A DNA stretch of 64,000 nt from assembly GCF_002802915.1 (NCBI RefSeq), contig NZ_PEBJ01000003.1, positions 62,001 to 126,000 on the forward strand, written 5' to 3'. The stretch is from Bifidobacterium felsineum (GTDB taxonomy: Bacteria > Actinomycetota > Actinomycetes > Actinomycetales > Bifidobacteriaceae). Positions within the stretch are counted from its first letter, which is position 1. Each line of letters begins with the position of its first letter. The translations under genes and the position numbers were made by a program. Shown here one piece after another: positions 37,997-46,919 of the stretch. Below the pieces are notes generated by a model that made no database searches, was not told where the DNA came from, and worked only from the letters and a program-made list of their open reading frames with translations.

Positions 37997-38560
37997 TCAG
38001 TTCTCGCGGCCGGTGTAGGAGCCGTCTTCGGTGTTGATCTTGACGCGGTCGCCCTCGTTGATGAACAGCGGCACCTGGATCTCGGCGCCGGTCTCAACGG
38101 TGGCCGGCTTGGTGCCAGCGTTGGAGCGGTTGCCCTGCAGGCCCGGCTCGGTGTGGGTGATGGTCAGGACCACGGAGCCCGGCAGATCAACGTTCAGCGG
38201 GGTGCCGTCGTGGAAGGAGACGAGGCAGTCGGTGCCTTCGAGCAAGAACTTGGCCTTGTCGCCCACGAGGGTCTTCGGAACCATGATCTGATCGTAGGTG
38301 GTCATGTCCATGAACACGAAGTTGTCGCCATCCTCGTAGGAGTACTGGAGGGTGCGGTTGTCCACGGTCTCGAATTCCATCTTCATGCCAGCGTTGAAGG
38401 TCTTGTCAACAATCTTGCCGGAGAGCACGTTCTTGATGGTGGTGCGCACGAAAGCGGGGCCCTTGCCCGGCTTGACGTGCTGGAACTTCATGACGGTCCA
38501 CAGCTGGCCGTCCAGGTTCAGGACGGAACCGTTCTTGATGTCGTTGGTAGTCTGTGCCAC
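37997..38560 (-). CDS. efp: Translation elongation factor P
   Basis: A 187-residue EF-P, which enters the ribosomal E site and helps form Pro-Pro bonds. All three beta domains are present; the tip loop reads [10 protein letters not shown], with the Lys that is modified in many bacteria (PGKG, near residue 32), and the C-terminal signature is [29 protein letters not shown] take the GTG at 38560 (AGGTGA five bases before) so that the protein begins [11 protein letters not shown] as in relatives. First gene of the efp-nusB pair. Confidence 0.97.
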   Translation of the reverse strand: MAQTTNDIKNGSVLNLDGQLWTVMKFQHVKPGKGPAFVRTTIKNVLSGKIVDKTFNAGMKMEFETVDNRTLQYSYEDGDNFVFMDMTTYDQIMVPKTLVGDKAKFLLEGTDCLVSFHDGTPLNVDLPGSVVLTITHTEPGLQGNRSNAGTKPATVETGAEIQVPLFINEGDRVKINTEDGSYTGREN

Positions 38561-38690
38561 GTTATTCACCTGTTTTCAAATCAAACTTCTAGGGCAATGC
38601 CCAAAAATTGCCTCGGCAATTATGCCACAACGGGTATACAGCGGAAGCGGAGTGGTGTTATACCATGCCGCCCCGCATGAAAAACAGCCA

Positions 38691-41354
38691 TCACTCGGGG
38701 CTCTTCAAGGCACCGACCATGTCGATGCGATCGAGGGAGCGGTTGGTGGCGAGGCTCACCAGCAACGTGAAGGCGAGCGCCAATGCTGCAGCTCCCGCAT
38801 AGCAGAACCAGAGCACATTCGGCACGATGTTCATGCCTGGCAGATCCAGCTTGCTCACCAGGAAACCGAGCAGCGCACGCCCGCACGGCATGCCAATCGC
38901 AATACCGATGGCGCTGAGCAGCAGCATTTCCTTATTCACATAGCCATGTACCTCACGCTTGCGGAAGCCGAGCACCTTGATGGTGGCCAGCTCACGTTCG
39001 CGCTCGGAAATATTCGTGCTGGCAAGTGTGTAGAGCACCACCACGGCCAAGATCGCGGCCATGATTACGATGAAGCCGATCATCACGAAGAACAGTTGAA
39101 AGCTCTTGGAGAAGTCGCGCTCCTGTTTGGCGGAGCTCGTCACCGACAGGTATTCGCTCTGCTCGGCCAAATCGTTTGCGAAGGCTATCTGCGCATTCGC
39201 ATCTCCGCGCACGTTGATGAGATAGGCGTTCGGCGCATAATCCTCATCGAATATCTGCTTGTACGTGGATTGGGACATGACCACTAGATTGCCGGTGTAG
39301 TACTGAGCGACTTCATGCACAGTGGCATCGGCGGTGTTGGCCATTTGATCGGTGAGATTCACGCTGGAGCCGGAGGCGAGCGCCAGCTTGCGCGCGGCAT
39401 TGGCGGTCACGATAATGCCATCATCCGCATACTCCAGTTCGATGGGTGAGCCGTCCGACGTTTGCAGATTGATGTAGCCGTCCGTTGATTTGCCGTCCGG
39501 AATGACCATCAACTGTGCGGTGAGTTTCGCATCATCCGCAGCATCAGAGTCCTTACCGGAATGTTGCGCCGGCGCAAGCGTGACGCTGCCAAGTTGCAGC
39601 GGCAAGGTGGATTTCACTTCGGAATCATCATCCAGAGCACTCTGAGCCTTGTCATGATCAGCGGCAGAAGTCACGGCCAGCACATCGTATGGCGCAATCT
39701 CGCTGTGTTGGCGCGGCATCAGGGTCAGCGCGGAGCTGCCCATGCCGAATCCGGCCGTCATCAATGCCGTGCAGCCGAGTACGCCGATGATCACCATCAG
39801 CGCGCGGGACTTGTACCGGAACAAGTTGCGCGCGGTCACCTTGCCAAGGAAGCTCAGGTGATTCCAGATGAATCCGATACGCTGCAGGACAATGGTTTTG
39901 CCGGCCTTGGGCGCCTTGGGGCGCATGAGTTCGGCCGGTTCCAATCGCAGCGATCCAGCACAAGCTACCATCGCGGCACCGGTAATAATGACCACGAACA
40001 GCAGCACACCACCGAGGGCAAGCCGCCAGTCAACCAGCAGCGGATAGTTCGGCAACACATACATATTGGTAATGATTTTGCGTGTGAACATAAAAGGCAG
40101 GCCGACCATACCCAGCACATCGCCGAGCAGTCCGCCGAACAGGCATGCGGCGCCCGAATACACCAAGTATTTGAGCATGATTTCGTGGCGCGTATAGCCG
40201 AGCGCTTTGTATGTGCCGATGAGTCCGCGATCCTCCTCGACCATGCGCGTGATCGCGGTAAGGCTGACCAGCAGTGCGATGATGAGGAACAGTACCGGGA
40301 ACATTGTGCCCAGACGCGCGATCATTTCGGTTTGGGTTTTGACATCCTCATAACTGGTTACGGCGCTGCGGTCGCGGATAATCCATGTGGCTTTCGGCAT
40401 GGCATCCACCGTACTTTTGGCTTGTGCCTCCGCTTCAGCGATTTTCTGCTCGGCGGCTGCCTTGGCTGGCAATCCGTCCGGCAGAGCATCGACTTTGGCT
40501 TTCTGCGCATCGATGGATGCCATAGCTTTATCCAAGGCGGCTTGATGCACGGTATCAGTACGCGCCTGTTCGCGGGCCGCTTGGATGGCCTCAATATTGG
40601 CAACTGCATCATCAACGGCGTTGAGATAATCGTCATCATAGGTGTTCAGCGCCTTCGCTCCGGCTACTGTAATGACCACCGACGCATACGGAGCGTCAGC
40701 ATCGTTGAGCGCATCTTCGGCAACGAACATCGGGTAGACGGTTTTCGCGCCGGACACCAAAGCCAACGGGCCGGTCGGGTTGACGATATCGTTTGGATCG
40801 ATCACCGTGCCGACGATGGTGTAGTTGCCGTCTGAAAACATGCCAGTTGCGTCATTCGCGGAGGTCGATGCCGCGGACGTGAGCGAATCATCTGGCTGGA
40901 AAATCAATGTGTCGCCCAATGATTTGCCGCTATCGTTCAGATACTGCTCGGTGACTGCGATTTCATGGGTCGATTTCGGCAGCCTGCCATCCTTGAGATA
41001 TGGCTGTTCGACGCCTTCATTGTTCAGGGTGGTGATGGTTGCCGAGGATTGTTTACCATCGATGGCCGTGGTCACACTGGCCGAGTGTTCACCAGCGACT
41101 TTGGCAACGCCATCGACCTGCTGCAATGCGTCAATATCGTCATCATCGAAGCCAAGGGTGGAGATGATGGAGATGTCATGCATCGACGTGGCGTCGAAGA
41201 ATTCGTCTAGGCCACCGCGAATATCCCGAGCAATAGTATTGAGGCCGCCGAGCATCATCACACCGACCGCTACGATGACGAGCATGGCCACGAAACGCTT
41301 GCCGTTGCCGGCGATGGCGCGCCACGCGTCTTTCCGGAGTGCTGTTTTCTTCAT
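38691..41354 (-). CDS. FtsX/MacB-type ABC transporter permease
   Basis: An 887-residue membrane protein with the FtsX-like plan: an N-terminal helix (about residues 22-42), a large outer domain, then helices near 350-460, a second outer domain and three final helices with the FtsX motif ERERELATIKVLGFRKREV (near 800) and EEDRGLIGTYKALGYTRHEI (near 372). The first outer domain includes a coiled coil rich in Ala/Lys/Gln (about residues 240-310). Such systems move lipids, peptides or drugs outward, or signal mechanically. It works with the ATPase 19 bases upstream. Confidence 0.88.
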   Translation of the reverse strand: MKKTALRKDAWRAIAGNGKRFVAMLVIVAVGVMMLGGLNTIARDIRGGLDEFFDATSMHDISIISTLGFDDDDIDALQQVDGVAKVAGEHSASVTTAIDGKQSSATITTLNNEGVEQPYLKDGRLPKSTHEIAVTEQYLNDSGKSLGDTLIFQPDDSLTSAASTSANDATGMFSDGNYTIVGTVIDPNDIVNPTGPLALVSGAKTVYPMFVAEDALNDADAPYASVVITVAGAKALNTYDDDYLNAVDDAVANIEAIQAAREQARTDTVHQAALDKAMASIDAQKAKVDALPDGLPAKAAAEQKIAEAEAQAKSTVDAMPKATWIIRDRSAVTSYEDVKTQTEMIARLGTMFPVLFLIIALLVSLTAITRMVEEDRGLIGTYKALGYTRHEIMLKYLVYSGAACLFGGLLGDVLGMVGLPFMFTRKIITNMYVLPNYPLLVDWRLALGGVLLFVVIITGAAMVACAGSLRLEPAELMRPKAPKAGKTIVLQRIGFIWNHLSFLGKVTARNLFRYKSRALMVIIGVLGCTALMTAGFGMGSSALTLMPRQHSEIAPYDVLAVTSAADHDKAQSALDDDSEVKSTLPLQLGSVTLAPAQHSGKDSDAADDAKLTAQLMVIPDGKSTDGYINLQTSDGSPIELEYADDGIIVTANAARKLALASGSSVNLTDQMANTADATVHEVAQYYTGNLVVMSQSTYKQIFDEDYAPNAYLINVRGDANAQIAFANDLAEQSEYLSVTSSAKQERDFSKSFQLFFVMIGFIVIMAAILAVVVLYTLASTNISERERELATIKVLGFRKREVHGYVNKEMLLLSAIGIAIGMPCGRALLGFLVSKLDLPGMNIVPNVLWFCYAGAAALALAFTLLVSLATNRSLDRIDMVGALKSPE

Positions 41355-41373
41355 GACTGTTCCTGCCGCTCCC

Positions 41374-42075
41374 CTACCATTCGATGTCCGCGATGGGCGT
41401 GGGGTTCAGATTGCGCGTGATCTCGGTGACTTTACCGGAGCGGAAGCGAATCAGCCGGTCGCCCATCGGCGCGAGCGCTGAATTATGCGTTACTAGCGCC
41501 ACGGTGATGCCATGCTGTCGGCAGGAATCCTGCAACAGCTGGAGTACTTCCTTGCCGGTGTTGTAGTCAAGCGCGCCGGTCGGCTCGTCGCACAGTAGTA
41601 GCTTCGGATTCTTGGCAAGGGCACGGGCGATGGAAACACGCTGTTGTTCGCCACCAGATAGCTGTGCCGGGAAGTTGGCGAGACGATTGCCGAGCCCGAC
41701 TTTGGCAAGGGTTTCGCGCGCATCAAGTGCATTCGGACAGATTTGCGAGGCGAGTTCCACGTTTTCGAGTGCCGTCAGGTTGGGCACGAGGTTGTAGAAC
41801 TGGAAGACGAAGCCCACGTCGAATCGACGGTAGTCGGTCAGTTCGGCTTCGTTAGCTTGAGTAATGTCTTTGCTGTCGACCACCACGGAGCCTGAGGTGG
41901 CGCGATCCATACCGCCCAGAATGTTCAACGTGGTGGATTTGCCGGCGCCGGATGCGCCAAGAATAACGGCGAGCTCCCCCTGTTCGATGTCGAAACTGGC
42001 ATGGTTCAACGCCAGTACCGCGGATTCGCCGCTTCCGTACTGTCGCACTACATCATGGAATTCAAGGAAAGCCAT
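41374..42075 (-). CDS. ABC transporter ATP-binding protein (MacB/LolD type)
   Basis: A 233-residue ABC ATPase with Walker [10 protein letters not shown] (residues about 39-47), Q-loop [20 protein letters not shown], signature [15 protein letters not shown] and Walker [17 protein letters not shown]. The SGGEQQR-x-DEPTGALD combination marks the LolD/MacB group that partners FtsX-like permeases. It is transcribed with the permease at 38691. A divergent TetR gene begins 188 bp away and probably controls the pair. Confidence 0.92.
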   Translation of the reverse strand: MAFLEFHDVVRQYGSGESAVLALNHASFDIEQGELAVILGASGAGKSTTLNILGGMDRATSGSVVVDSKDITQANEAELTDYRRFDVGFVFQFYNLVPNLTALENVELASQICPNALDARETLAKVGLGNRLANFPAQLSGGEQQRVSIARALAKNPKLLLCDEPTGALDYNTGKEVLQLLQDSCRQHGITVALVTHNSALAPMGDRLIRFRSGKVTEITRNLNPTPIADIEW

Positions 42076-42263
42076 AGTACGTTAAGTCCTCTCTTGCGAT
42101 GGCTGTGTTGCAATTCCAAGAAATACATCACTCTGTTGGGTAATAAAATCCACGCAATTCATCATTATGTTGGGTTTTCACCCGGAAGCCGCATCATCAT
42201 GCGAAAAACACGATACGATGTTGAGTTATTGATTGCAGGCGAGAAGACAGGAAGAAGACACGT
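42076..42263. promoter_or_regulatory. Divergent promoter region of the ABC pair and TetR gene
   Basis: AT-rich 188 bp. The heptamer GTTGGGT occurs at 42135-42141 and 42169-42175, 34 bases apart, each followed by an A/T run; AAAATCC and GGGTTTT form a loose dyad between them. This is where a TetR operator would be expected. I cannot define it further. Confidence 0.4.
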
Positions 42264-42893
42264 ATGGCACGACCGAAGACGGGCGAGCAAGGCGCACCGG
42301 AAAAGATGCAGGAGGCATTCTGGATGCTGTTGGAGCAAAAGCCATATGCGCAGATCACCATCAGTGATGTCACGCGCCTGAGCGGCTTGAACCGCAGTGC
42401 GTTTTACTACCATTACAGCAACATTCCGGAACTGGCGGACGACGCCATCGCCGCAATCTATGACGACCCGGATATCAACGCGTTTATTGCGCATATCATC
42501 CGGCAAGACGAGGGCATTGACGCGATTCGCAATTATGCCATCGCCAATATAACCTCGCCGCAACGCATTGCCAGTATTCGGAAGCTAGCGCTTATCGCCG
42601 GCCCACACGGTTCGACGGGACTGGCCAATCAGCTGAAAGCTCATGTCATCGAAATCTGGTTGGCGACGCTCGGTCGCAATATGGCGACACTCAATCCCGG
42701 CCAACGCATTATGTTGGAATTTGCATCCAGCGGCATACTCGGCGTCTTGGCCAAAGCACCGGAGGCATTCACACCGGAGAATATCGAATGGCTAAGTAGT
42801 TCGGTATTACCAACCATCGTCGCCCAGCTCATCAATTCGCTGAAGGACAACGGCAGTACATCTGCGCAGTCGTCACGCGCAGTTACTGCCTGA
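42264..42893 (+). CDS. TetR/AcrR family transcriptional regulator
   Basis: A 209-residue repressor-type protein. The N-terminal helix-turn-helix is KMQEAFWMLLEQKPYAQITISDVTRLSGLNRSAFYYHYSNIPELADDAI (residues about 14-62), with the YYHY/F motif of the family. The C-terminal ligand domain is helical and unspecific. The start at 42264 follows GGAAGAAG. It diverges from the FtsX-type ABC genes and is the obvious candidate to regulate them. Its last codons form the first arm of a three-arm inverted repeat (42877-42954). Confidence 0.9.
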   Translation: MARPKTGEQGAPEKMQEAFWMLLEQKPYAQITISDVTRLSGLNRSAFYYHYSNIPELADDAIAAIYDDPDINAFIAHIIRQDEGIDAIRNYAIANITSPQRIASIRKLALIAGPHGSTGLANQLKAHVIEIWLATLGRNMATLNPGQRIMLEFASSGILGVLAKAPEAFTPENIEWLSSSVLPTIVAQLINSLKDNGSTSAQSSRAVTA

Positions 42894-42954
42894 ATAAACC
42901 CGAAAACCGGCAGTAACTGCGCACACCCACCGTTCGAGCGCGCAGTTACTGCCG
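42877..42954. repeat. Three-arm inverted repeat after the TetR gene
   Basis: CGCGCAGTTACTGCC (42877-42891), its inverse GGCAGTAACTGCGC (42910-42923), and CGCAGTTACTGCC again within 42939-42954. The middle arm can pair with either outer arm, so two exclusive hairpins are possible. The first arm encodes the end of the TetR protein. Confidence 0.9.
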
Positions 42955-43015
42955 CAACACCCCTATCCATCTACAATGGTGGCATCACATCAGCTGCGAA
43001 CGGGGACCAATCATC

Positions 43016-43879
43016 ATGGAATTGCGCGTGCTCAGGTATTTTCTGGCGGTGGCCGAGGAAGGCAATATCACATGGGCGGCGCAGTTGCTGCGCATTTCCC
43101 AGCCGACGCTTTCCCGGCAGTTGAAGCAACTGGAGGAGGAGCTCGGCGTCACCCTGTTCGAGCGCGGCAGTCATACCATCACACTGACCGAAGAAGGTCG
43201 ACTATTGCGCGACCGCGCGCAAACCATCGTCTCCTTGGCGGACAAGGCGGAATTTGAGCTCAAGCAGTCCAGCTACGAATTAAGCGGCGACATTATGGCC
43301 GGCTGTGGCGAAGTACGCGCCATGACATTCCTCGCCGACCGTATGGCCGCGTTCCGCACCTTGCATCCCGGCGTGCGCTTCCATGTGGTCAGCACCACTG
43401 CGGATGTGATTCAAGACCAGCTTGAGCAAGGATTGTTGGATTTCGGTCTGCTCGCCGACCCTGTGGACACCAGTCGATACGAGTTTTTACGCACCAATAT
43501 CACCGAACATTGGTGTGCGATGATACCGAACGGTCATCCACTTGAAGCCCACGAATCCCTCTCCCCAGCTGATCTGGCCAACGAGTCGCTGCTCTTGCCC
43601 TCGCGTGAGCCTGTGCGCCGCGTGGTACTGAACTGGTTCGGGCCTTATGCCCCGCATCTCAACATCGCCGGCACCTGCAATCTGCCAGCCAATGGCGCGG
43701 CAATGGCAGCCAGCGGCCTCGGACTGTACCTGTGCCTTGACCACGGCACCACCTATCCGGGCGTGCGTGGAATCCGTCTTGCACCACCATTGGAAAGCAG
43801 TTCGGTACTGGTGTGGAAAAAGCAAGGGACCGCATCCCCAGCGGCCGCCGCATTCGCCAAGTTCCTACAGACTATGTGA
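43016..43879 (+). CDS. LysR family transcriptional regulator
   Basis: A 287-residue LysR-type regulator. The winged helix-turn-helix is at residues 1-60: MELRVLRYFLAVAEEGNITWAAQLLRISQPTLSRQLKQLEEELG. The periplasmic-binding-like effector domain follows (about residues 90-285). It is monocistronic, with no divergent partner: upstream is the TetR gene in the same direction, downstream an acetyltransferase. Target unknown. Since LysR sites often have a T-N11-A dyad of TATA type, it could be examined as reader of the TATA-N8-ATATA boxes, but nothing here links them. Confidence 0.92.
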   Translation: MELRVLRYFLAVAEEGNITWAAQLLRISQPTLSRQLKQLEEELGVTLFERGSHTITLTEEGRLLRDRAQTIVSLADKAEFELKQSSYELSGDIMAGCGEVRAMTFLADRMAAFRTLHPGVRFHVVSTTADVIQDQLEQGLLDFGLLADPVDTSRYEFLRTNITEHWCAMIPNGHPLEAHESLSPADLANESLLLPSREPVRRVVLNWFGPYAPHLNIAGTCNLPANGAAMAASGLGLYLCLDHGTTYPGVRGIRLAPPLESSSVLVWKKQGTASPAAAAFAKFLQTM

Positions 43880-43902
43880 TTATCTTCCGGCTCCATTAGT
43901 TT

Positions 43903-44002
43903 GGCTCCCTCTGGTGAAAAAGCCGCCCGTATCCACATGAGTAAGTCCCACGTACTCGGCTCCCTCTGGTGAGGGAGCTGTCAGCGAAGCTGACTGAGGG
44001 AG
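43903..44002. repeat. GGCTCCCTC hairpin element, one full and one partial copy
   Basis: GGCTCCCTCTGGTGA occurs at 43903-43917 and 43958-43972. The second copy continues into a compact structured element: GCTCCCTC/GAGGGAGC hairpin, then TCAGC-GAA-GCTGA hairpin, then CTGAGGGAG. From memory, very similar elements are scattered in intergenic regions of many gut bacteria; I could not check. The first copy looks like a truncated remnant. Confidence 0.8.
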
Positions 44003-44125
44003 AGCAGCACGAGTCAACGTCGGCATGTTCATGCCCCGCCGGCATGCAAGCGCATAAACCATAGGTATTAGACAGCGCCAAACCCCCGCGGTTCAATGAT
44101 GGCAGCACACGACCAAGGAGCCATC

Positions 44126-44695
44126 ATGACCACCAAAGCAGCCGATATTCTCGAGCGCGACCGTACCGGAAAACCAGTCAACCCGTGCGACCCCGGCTAT
44201 TGCGCCATCGCCACCATCATCAACGAAGCCAAGCGGCTTTGCGCGGAGCTCAACACCGGATACCATGAACAACAGGAAGCGCATACCCTATTCGAGCGCA
44301 TCGTCGGTCACCCGGTTGACCCGTCATTCCGTTTCAATCCGCCGTTTTACACGGATTTCGGGCACAATATCGAGGTTGGCCGAGGCGTATTCATCAATTG
44401 GGGTTGCACGCTGATGGACCGCGGCGGCATCACCATTGGCGATGGCACATTCATCGGCCCGAACGTGCAGCTCATCACCATCAACCACAGCAAAGACCCA
44501 ATGGACCGCGCCACCACCACAAGCCTGCCCATCACTATCGGCAAACATGTGTGGATTGGCGCGGGCGCCATTGTGCTGCAAAACGTGACTATCGGCGACG
44601 GTGCCATTGTGGGCGCGGGCGCAATTGTCACTCACGACGTGCCAGCCGGCAGCATCGTGGCCGGCAATCCCGCCAAGGTCATTGGTCACATCTGA
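44126..44695 (+). CDS. Hexapeptide-repeat O-acetyltransferase (maltose/galactoside acetyltransferase family)
   Basis: A 189-residue left-handed beta-helix acetyltransferase. The N-terminal Mac domain is residues 1-50. Hexapeptide repeats run from about 65 to 175 ([38 protein letters not shown] with the catalytic His, [46 protein letters not shown]). It transfers acetyl from acetyl-CoA to a sugar hydroxyl, perhaps to detoxify non-metabolised sugars. The ATG at 44126 follows AAGGAG. A distant relative is at 60263. Confidence 0.9.
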   Translation: MTTKAADILERDRTGKPVNPCDPGYCAIATIINEAKRLCAELNTGYHEQQEAHTLFERIVGHPVDPSFRFNPPFYTDFGHNIEVGRGVFINWGCTLMDRGGITIGDGTFIGPNVQLITINHSKDPMDRATTTSLPITIGKHVWIGAGAIVLQNVTIGDGAIVGAGAIVTHDVPAGSIVAGNPAKVIGHI

Positions 44696-44766
44696 TGCTC
44701 GGCAGCGAAGCTGGTGTACGTTACGAAGACGCAAAGCTCGCATCAGCTTCGCGCCAACATTTCGCA

Positions 44767-45117
44767 TCAGTGACGCATCATAATCAGCATCATCTTGGAC
44801 GCTTCCTCGGCGTAAACCGCATGCGGCAGACGGGTCGGGAAGTGCAGGATGCCGCCAGGCACGAGGTCCACGGTTTTGCCACCACCGGTCACCTTGAGAT
44901 GGCCCTCGAGGCATTGCACCAGCACCGGCATGGCAGCGGTGTGTTCGCTCAGTTCCTGACCTTTGTCGAAGGAGAACAGCACTACGTTGGCACCTTCCAC
45001 CTGCATCACCGTGCGGGAAACAGTGGCCTCAGGCTGTACTTCGACCAGCGGGTTCAGGTCATCGATGAATTCCATCACCATTGGATCAGCGTTCTTAGTT
45101 GCATTTTCGTCAGTCAT
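44767..45117 (-). CDS. Small cupin-domain protein
   Basis: A 116-residue single-domain cupin. Motif 1 is SFDKGQELSEHTAAMPVLVQCLEGHLKVTGGG (residues about 50-81) and motif 2 is PGGILHFPTRLPHAVYAEEAS (about 88-108), each with a metal-ligand His. The start at 45117 follows AAGGAGTC. A stand-alone cupin of this type may bind a metal or act as a small dioxygenase/isomerase or ligand sensor; the substrate is unknown. The upstream 115 bp are AT-rich (TATATATATG) and hold its promoter. Confidence 0.85.
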   Translation of the reverse strand: MTDENATKNADPMVMEFIDDLNPLVEVQPEATVSRTVMQVEGANVVLFSFDKGQELSEHTAAMPVLVQCLEGHLKVTGGGKTVDLVPGGILHFPTRLPHAVYAEEASKMMLIMMRH

Positions 45118-45232
45118 ATCAAGACTCCTTATATATATGGCATATGAGTCGTAGGCCTCGATGCCCGCTCTATGCGTTTTCAATTAACGCGTAAAGCATC
45201 AGTTTAATCTCTCAACAGTGGCATTGCCGGCA

Positions 45233-46066
45233 TTAAGCCTTGCGCCGCGCCACGAATGCGATGCCGGTAAGCGTATCACCATAGGTGTTGAACACATGGC
45301 GCATTTCCAATACGCGCGCACGCAAATCCGGATGCGTTAGCACATTACGCATGATGCGCAGCACACCACCGATGCCCTCGTCCGCAAGATTGCGACGCAT
45401 CTTCAGCAATGCCATAGGTTCCACGCCGCTCCACAGCACTTCAAATCCTTCCGATTCCAGTACGGTCTGCCATTCAGCAGCAGTCAGCGGACGCGCGTTG
45501 ACTTTGATGGCACGGGCCAAGTCTTTACGAATCGAATCCTTAACGGATTCGTCGATATTGTCTGGAGCAAGGCCCATTTCATGAATCGCATACAATCCGC
45601 CCGGTTTCAGGATGCGATGGGCTTCACTGATAATTGCATGCTTGCCGCGTTCGGACTGCATGGTCAGCATCGCCTCACCAATCACCACGTCCGCCGATTC
45701 ATCCGGCAAGCCAGTTTGCGCAGCATCGGCCTGGATGCATGAGCCTCCGACTGATGCAGCCAGCGGGCCGATGATCTTCACCACTTGCTCGTCCCGGTCG
45801 ACACCAGTGTAACCAGCAGGGCCAGCGCTCAGAATCAGCCGAGTAGTGCGTCCCAACCCTGGCGCGAACTCCACCACGCGCTTACCGGCGATCGGCAGGT
45901 ATGCCAGCATGCGCTTGGTCAGTTTCTCGCCACCTGGCCTGAGCACGCGTTTGCCAAGTTGGGCGAGCACCCAATGGCCTTGCATATGTTCCGCGCCACG
46001 ATCGGCTTGAGGCAACTGCGATGATTCAATAGGCGTTGCCGCCAAAGTACTGTTACGTTCGTTCAT
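45233..46066 (-). CDS. Class I SAM-dependent methyltransferase
   Basis: A 277-residue methyltransferase. SAM motif I is VVEFAPGLGRTTRLIL (about residues 68-83), followed by GYTGVDRDEQVVKII and ADVVIGEAMLTMQSERGKHAIISEAHRILKPGGLYAIHEMG (about 135-175). The helical N-terminal part and long C-terminus resemble the UbiE/sterol-type group, but the substrate is not evident. The ATG at 46066 follows GAGG by three bases. Divergent from the ElaA-like gene; a double-hairpin repeat fills the space between them. Confidence 0.85.
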   Translation of the reverse strand: MNERNSTLAATPIESSQLPQADRGAEHMQGHWVLAQLGKRVLRPGGEKLTKRMLAYLPIAGKRVVEFAPGLGRTTRLILSAGPAGYTGVDRDEQVVKIIGPLAASVGGSCIQADAAQTGLPDESADVVIGEAMLTMQSERGKHAIISEAHRILKPGGLYAIHEMGLAPDNIDESVKDSIRKDLARAIKVNARPLTAAEWQTVLESEGFEVLWSGVEPMALLKMRRNLADEGIGGVLRIMRNVLTHPDLRARVLEMRHVFNTYGDTLTGIAFVARRKA

Positions 46067-46185
46067 AGGCCTCAAGCATACGGAATCAATCGCGAACGCA
46101 ACAGACTGGTTTTTCAGTATCAAATGTGATATACGCTCGCAGGATTGCGAGCCGATTGCAGGCCAAACGTTACCTCAAATCGCCC

Positions 46186-46294
46186 GCATGTTCGCGCAAC
46201 TGGCGAGTGCTGCGCGAACATACAAAGGATTTTGATATAGAAAACGTTCGTTTGTTTGCGCAGGGTACGCGGATTGCGCGGACATACGAACGTT
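46186..46294. repeat. Double-hairpin dispersed repeat, copy 2
   Basis: ATGTTCGCGCA (46188-46198) pairs with TGCGCGAACAT (46211-46221), then CAAAGG, then CGTTCGTTTG (46245-46254) faces CATACGAACG (46284-46293) with GCGCA/TGCGC inside. Same plan as 9396-9513. In the second hairpin CGTTCG/CGAACG replaces CGTCCG/CGGACG of copy 1, a compensatory change that keeps pairing. Confidence 0.8.
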
Positions 46295-46316
46295 TTAGCC
46301 TCTTAGGAGGCGATGC

Positions 46317-46877
46317 ATGTCAAACCTGAAATTCGCATGCAGCTTATACACTGGCCGCATGCAGTTGACAGTAAAGCGGTTTGAAGAACTCAGCGCGGCA
46401 GAATTGTACGAGATTTACCGTGTACGCGTGGCGGTGTTCGTGGTGGAACAGCACTGCGCCTATCAGGAAGTGGATGAGGCGGACCGACACTGCTGGCACG
46501 TGTTCCTGCATGACGAGAACGGCATCGCCGCATACTGCCGCGTAATCGACCCAGGTATCACCTTCCCCGAAGCATCCATCGGCCGCGTATTAGCTACTCA
46601 CCGATGGCAAGGCCTCGGCACCCGCATTGCGCGCGAAGGCCTGAAAGTGGCACAGGAGCGTATGCATGCCGACACCGTGCACATCGAGGCCCAAACCTAC
46701 GCGCGCAAGCTATACGAGCACCTCGGTTTCACGCAGGTCTCCGACGAATTTCTGGAAGACGGCATCCCCCACATCGGTATGATCTGGCGGGCGGAATCTA
46801 CCCATGTCAGCCCAGACGCTACACTGGTCGCTGACATCGCCGGCAGGGGCTACGGCGCTGCAATCATGCGGCGTTGA
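46317..46877 (+). CDS. ElaA-like GNAT acetyltransferase
   Basis: A 186-residue GNAT protein. The ElaA signature is visible: LTVKRFEELSAAELYEIYRVRVAVFVVEQHCAYQEVDEADRHCWHVF (residues about 15-62). The acetyl-CoA loop is SIGRVLATHRWQGLGTRIAREGL (about 90-112), ending in the typical YEHLGFTQVSDEFLEDGIPHIGM. The substrate is unknown. It has a strong ribosome site, AGGAGG, six bases before the ATG. The gene starts 22 bases after the double-hairpin repeat, which would lie in its leader RNA. Confidence 0.9.
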   Translation: MSNLKFACSLYTGRMQLTVKRFEELSAAELYEIYRVRVAVFVVEQHCAYQEVDEADRHCWHVFLHDENGIAAYCRVIDPGITFPEASIGRVLATHRWQGLGTRIAREGLKVAQERMHADTVHIEAQTYARKLYEHLGFTQVSDEFLEDGIPHIGMIWRAESTHVSPDATLVADIAGRGYGAAIMRR

Positions 46878-46919
46878 CCGAAATCAGCTGGATTCGTCTC
46901 CAACCAACCGAGGTATTCC

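Noticed and set aside
45120-45140. Another TATA-N8-ATATA-like box upstream of the cupin gene (TATATATATGGCATATG)
   Set aside because: It matches only imperfectly, and a run of alternating TA gives such matches by chance; left out of the proposed regulon.
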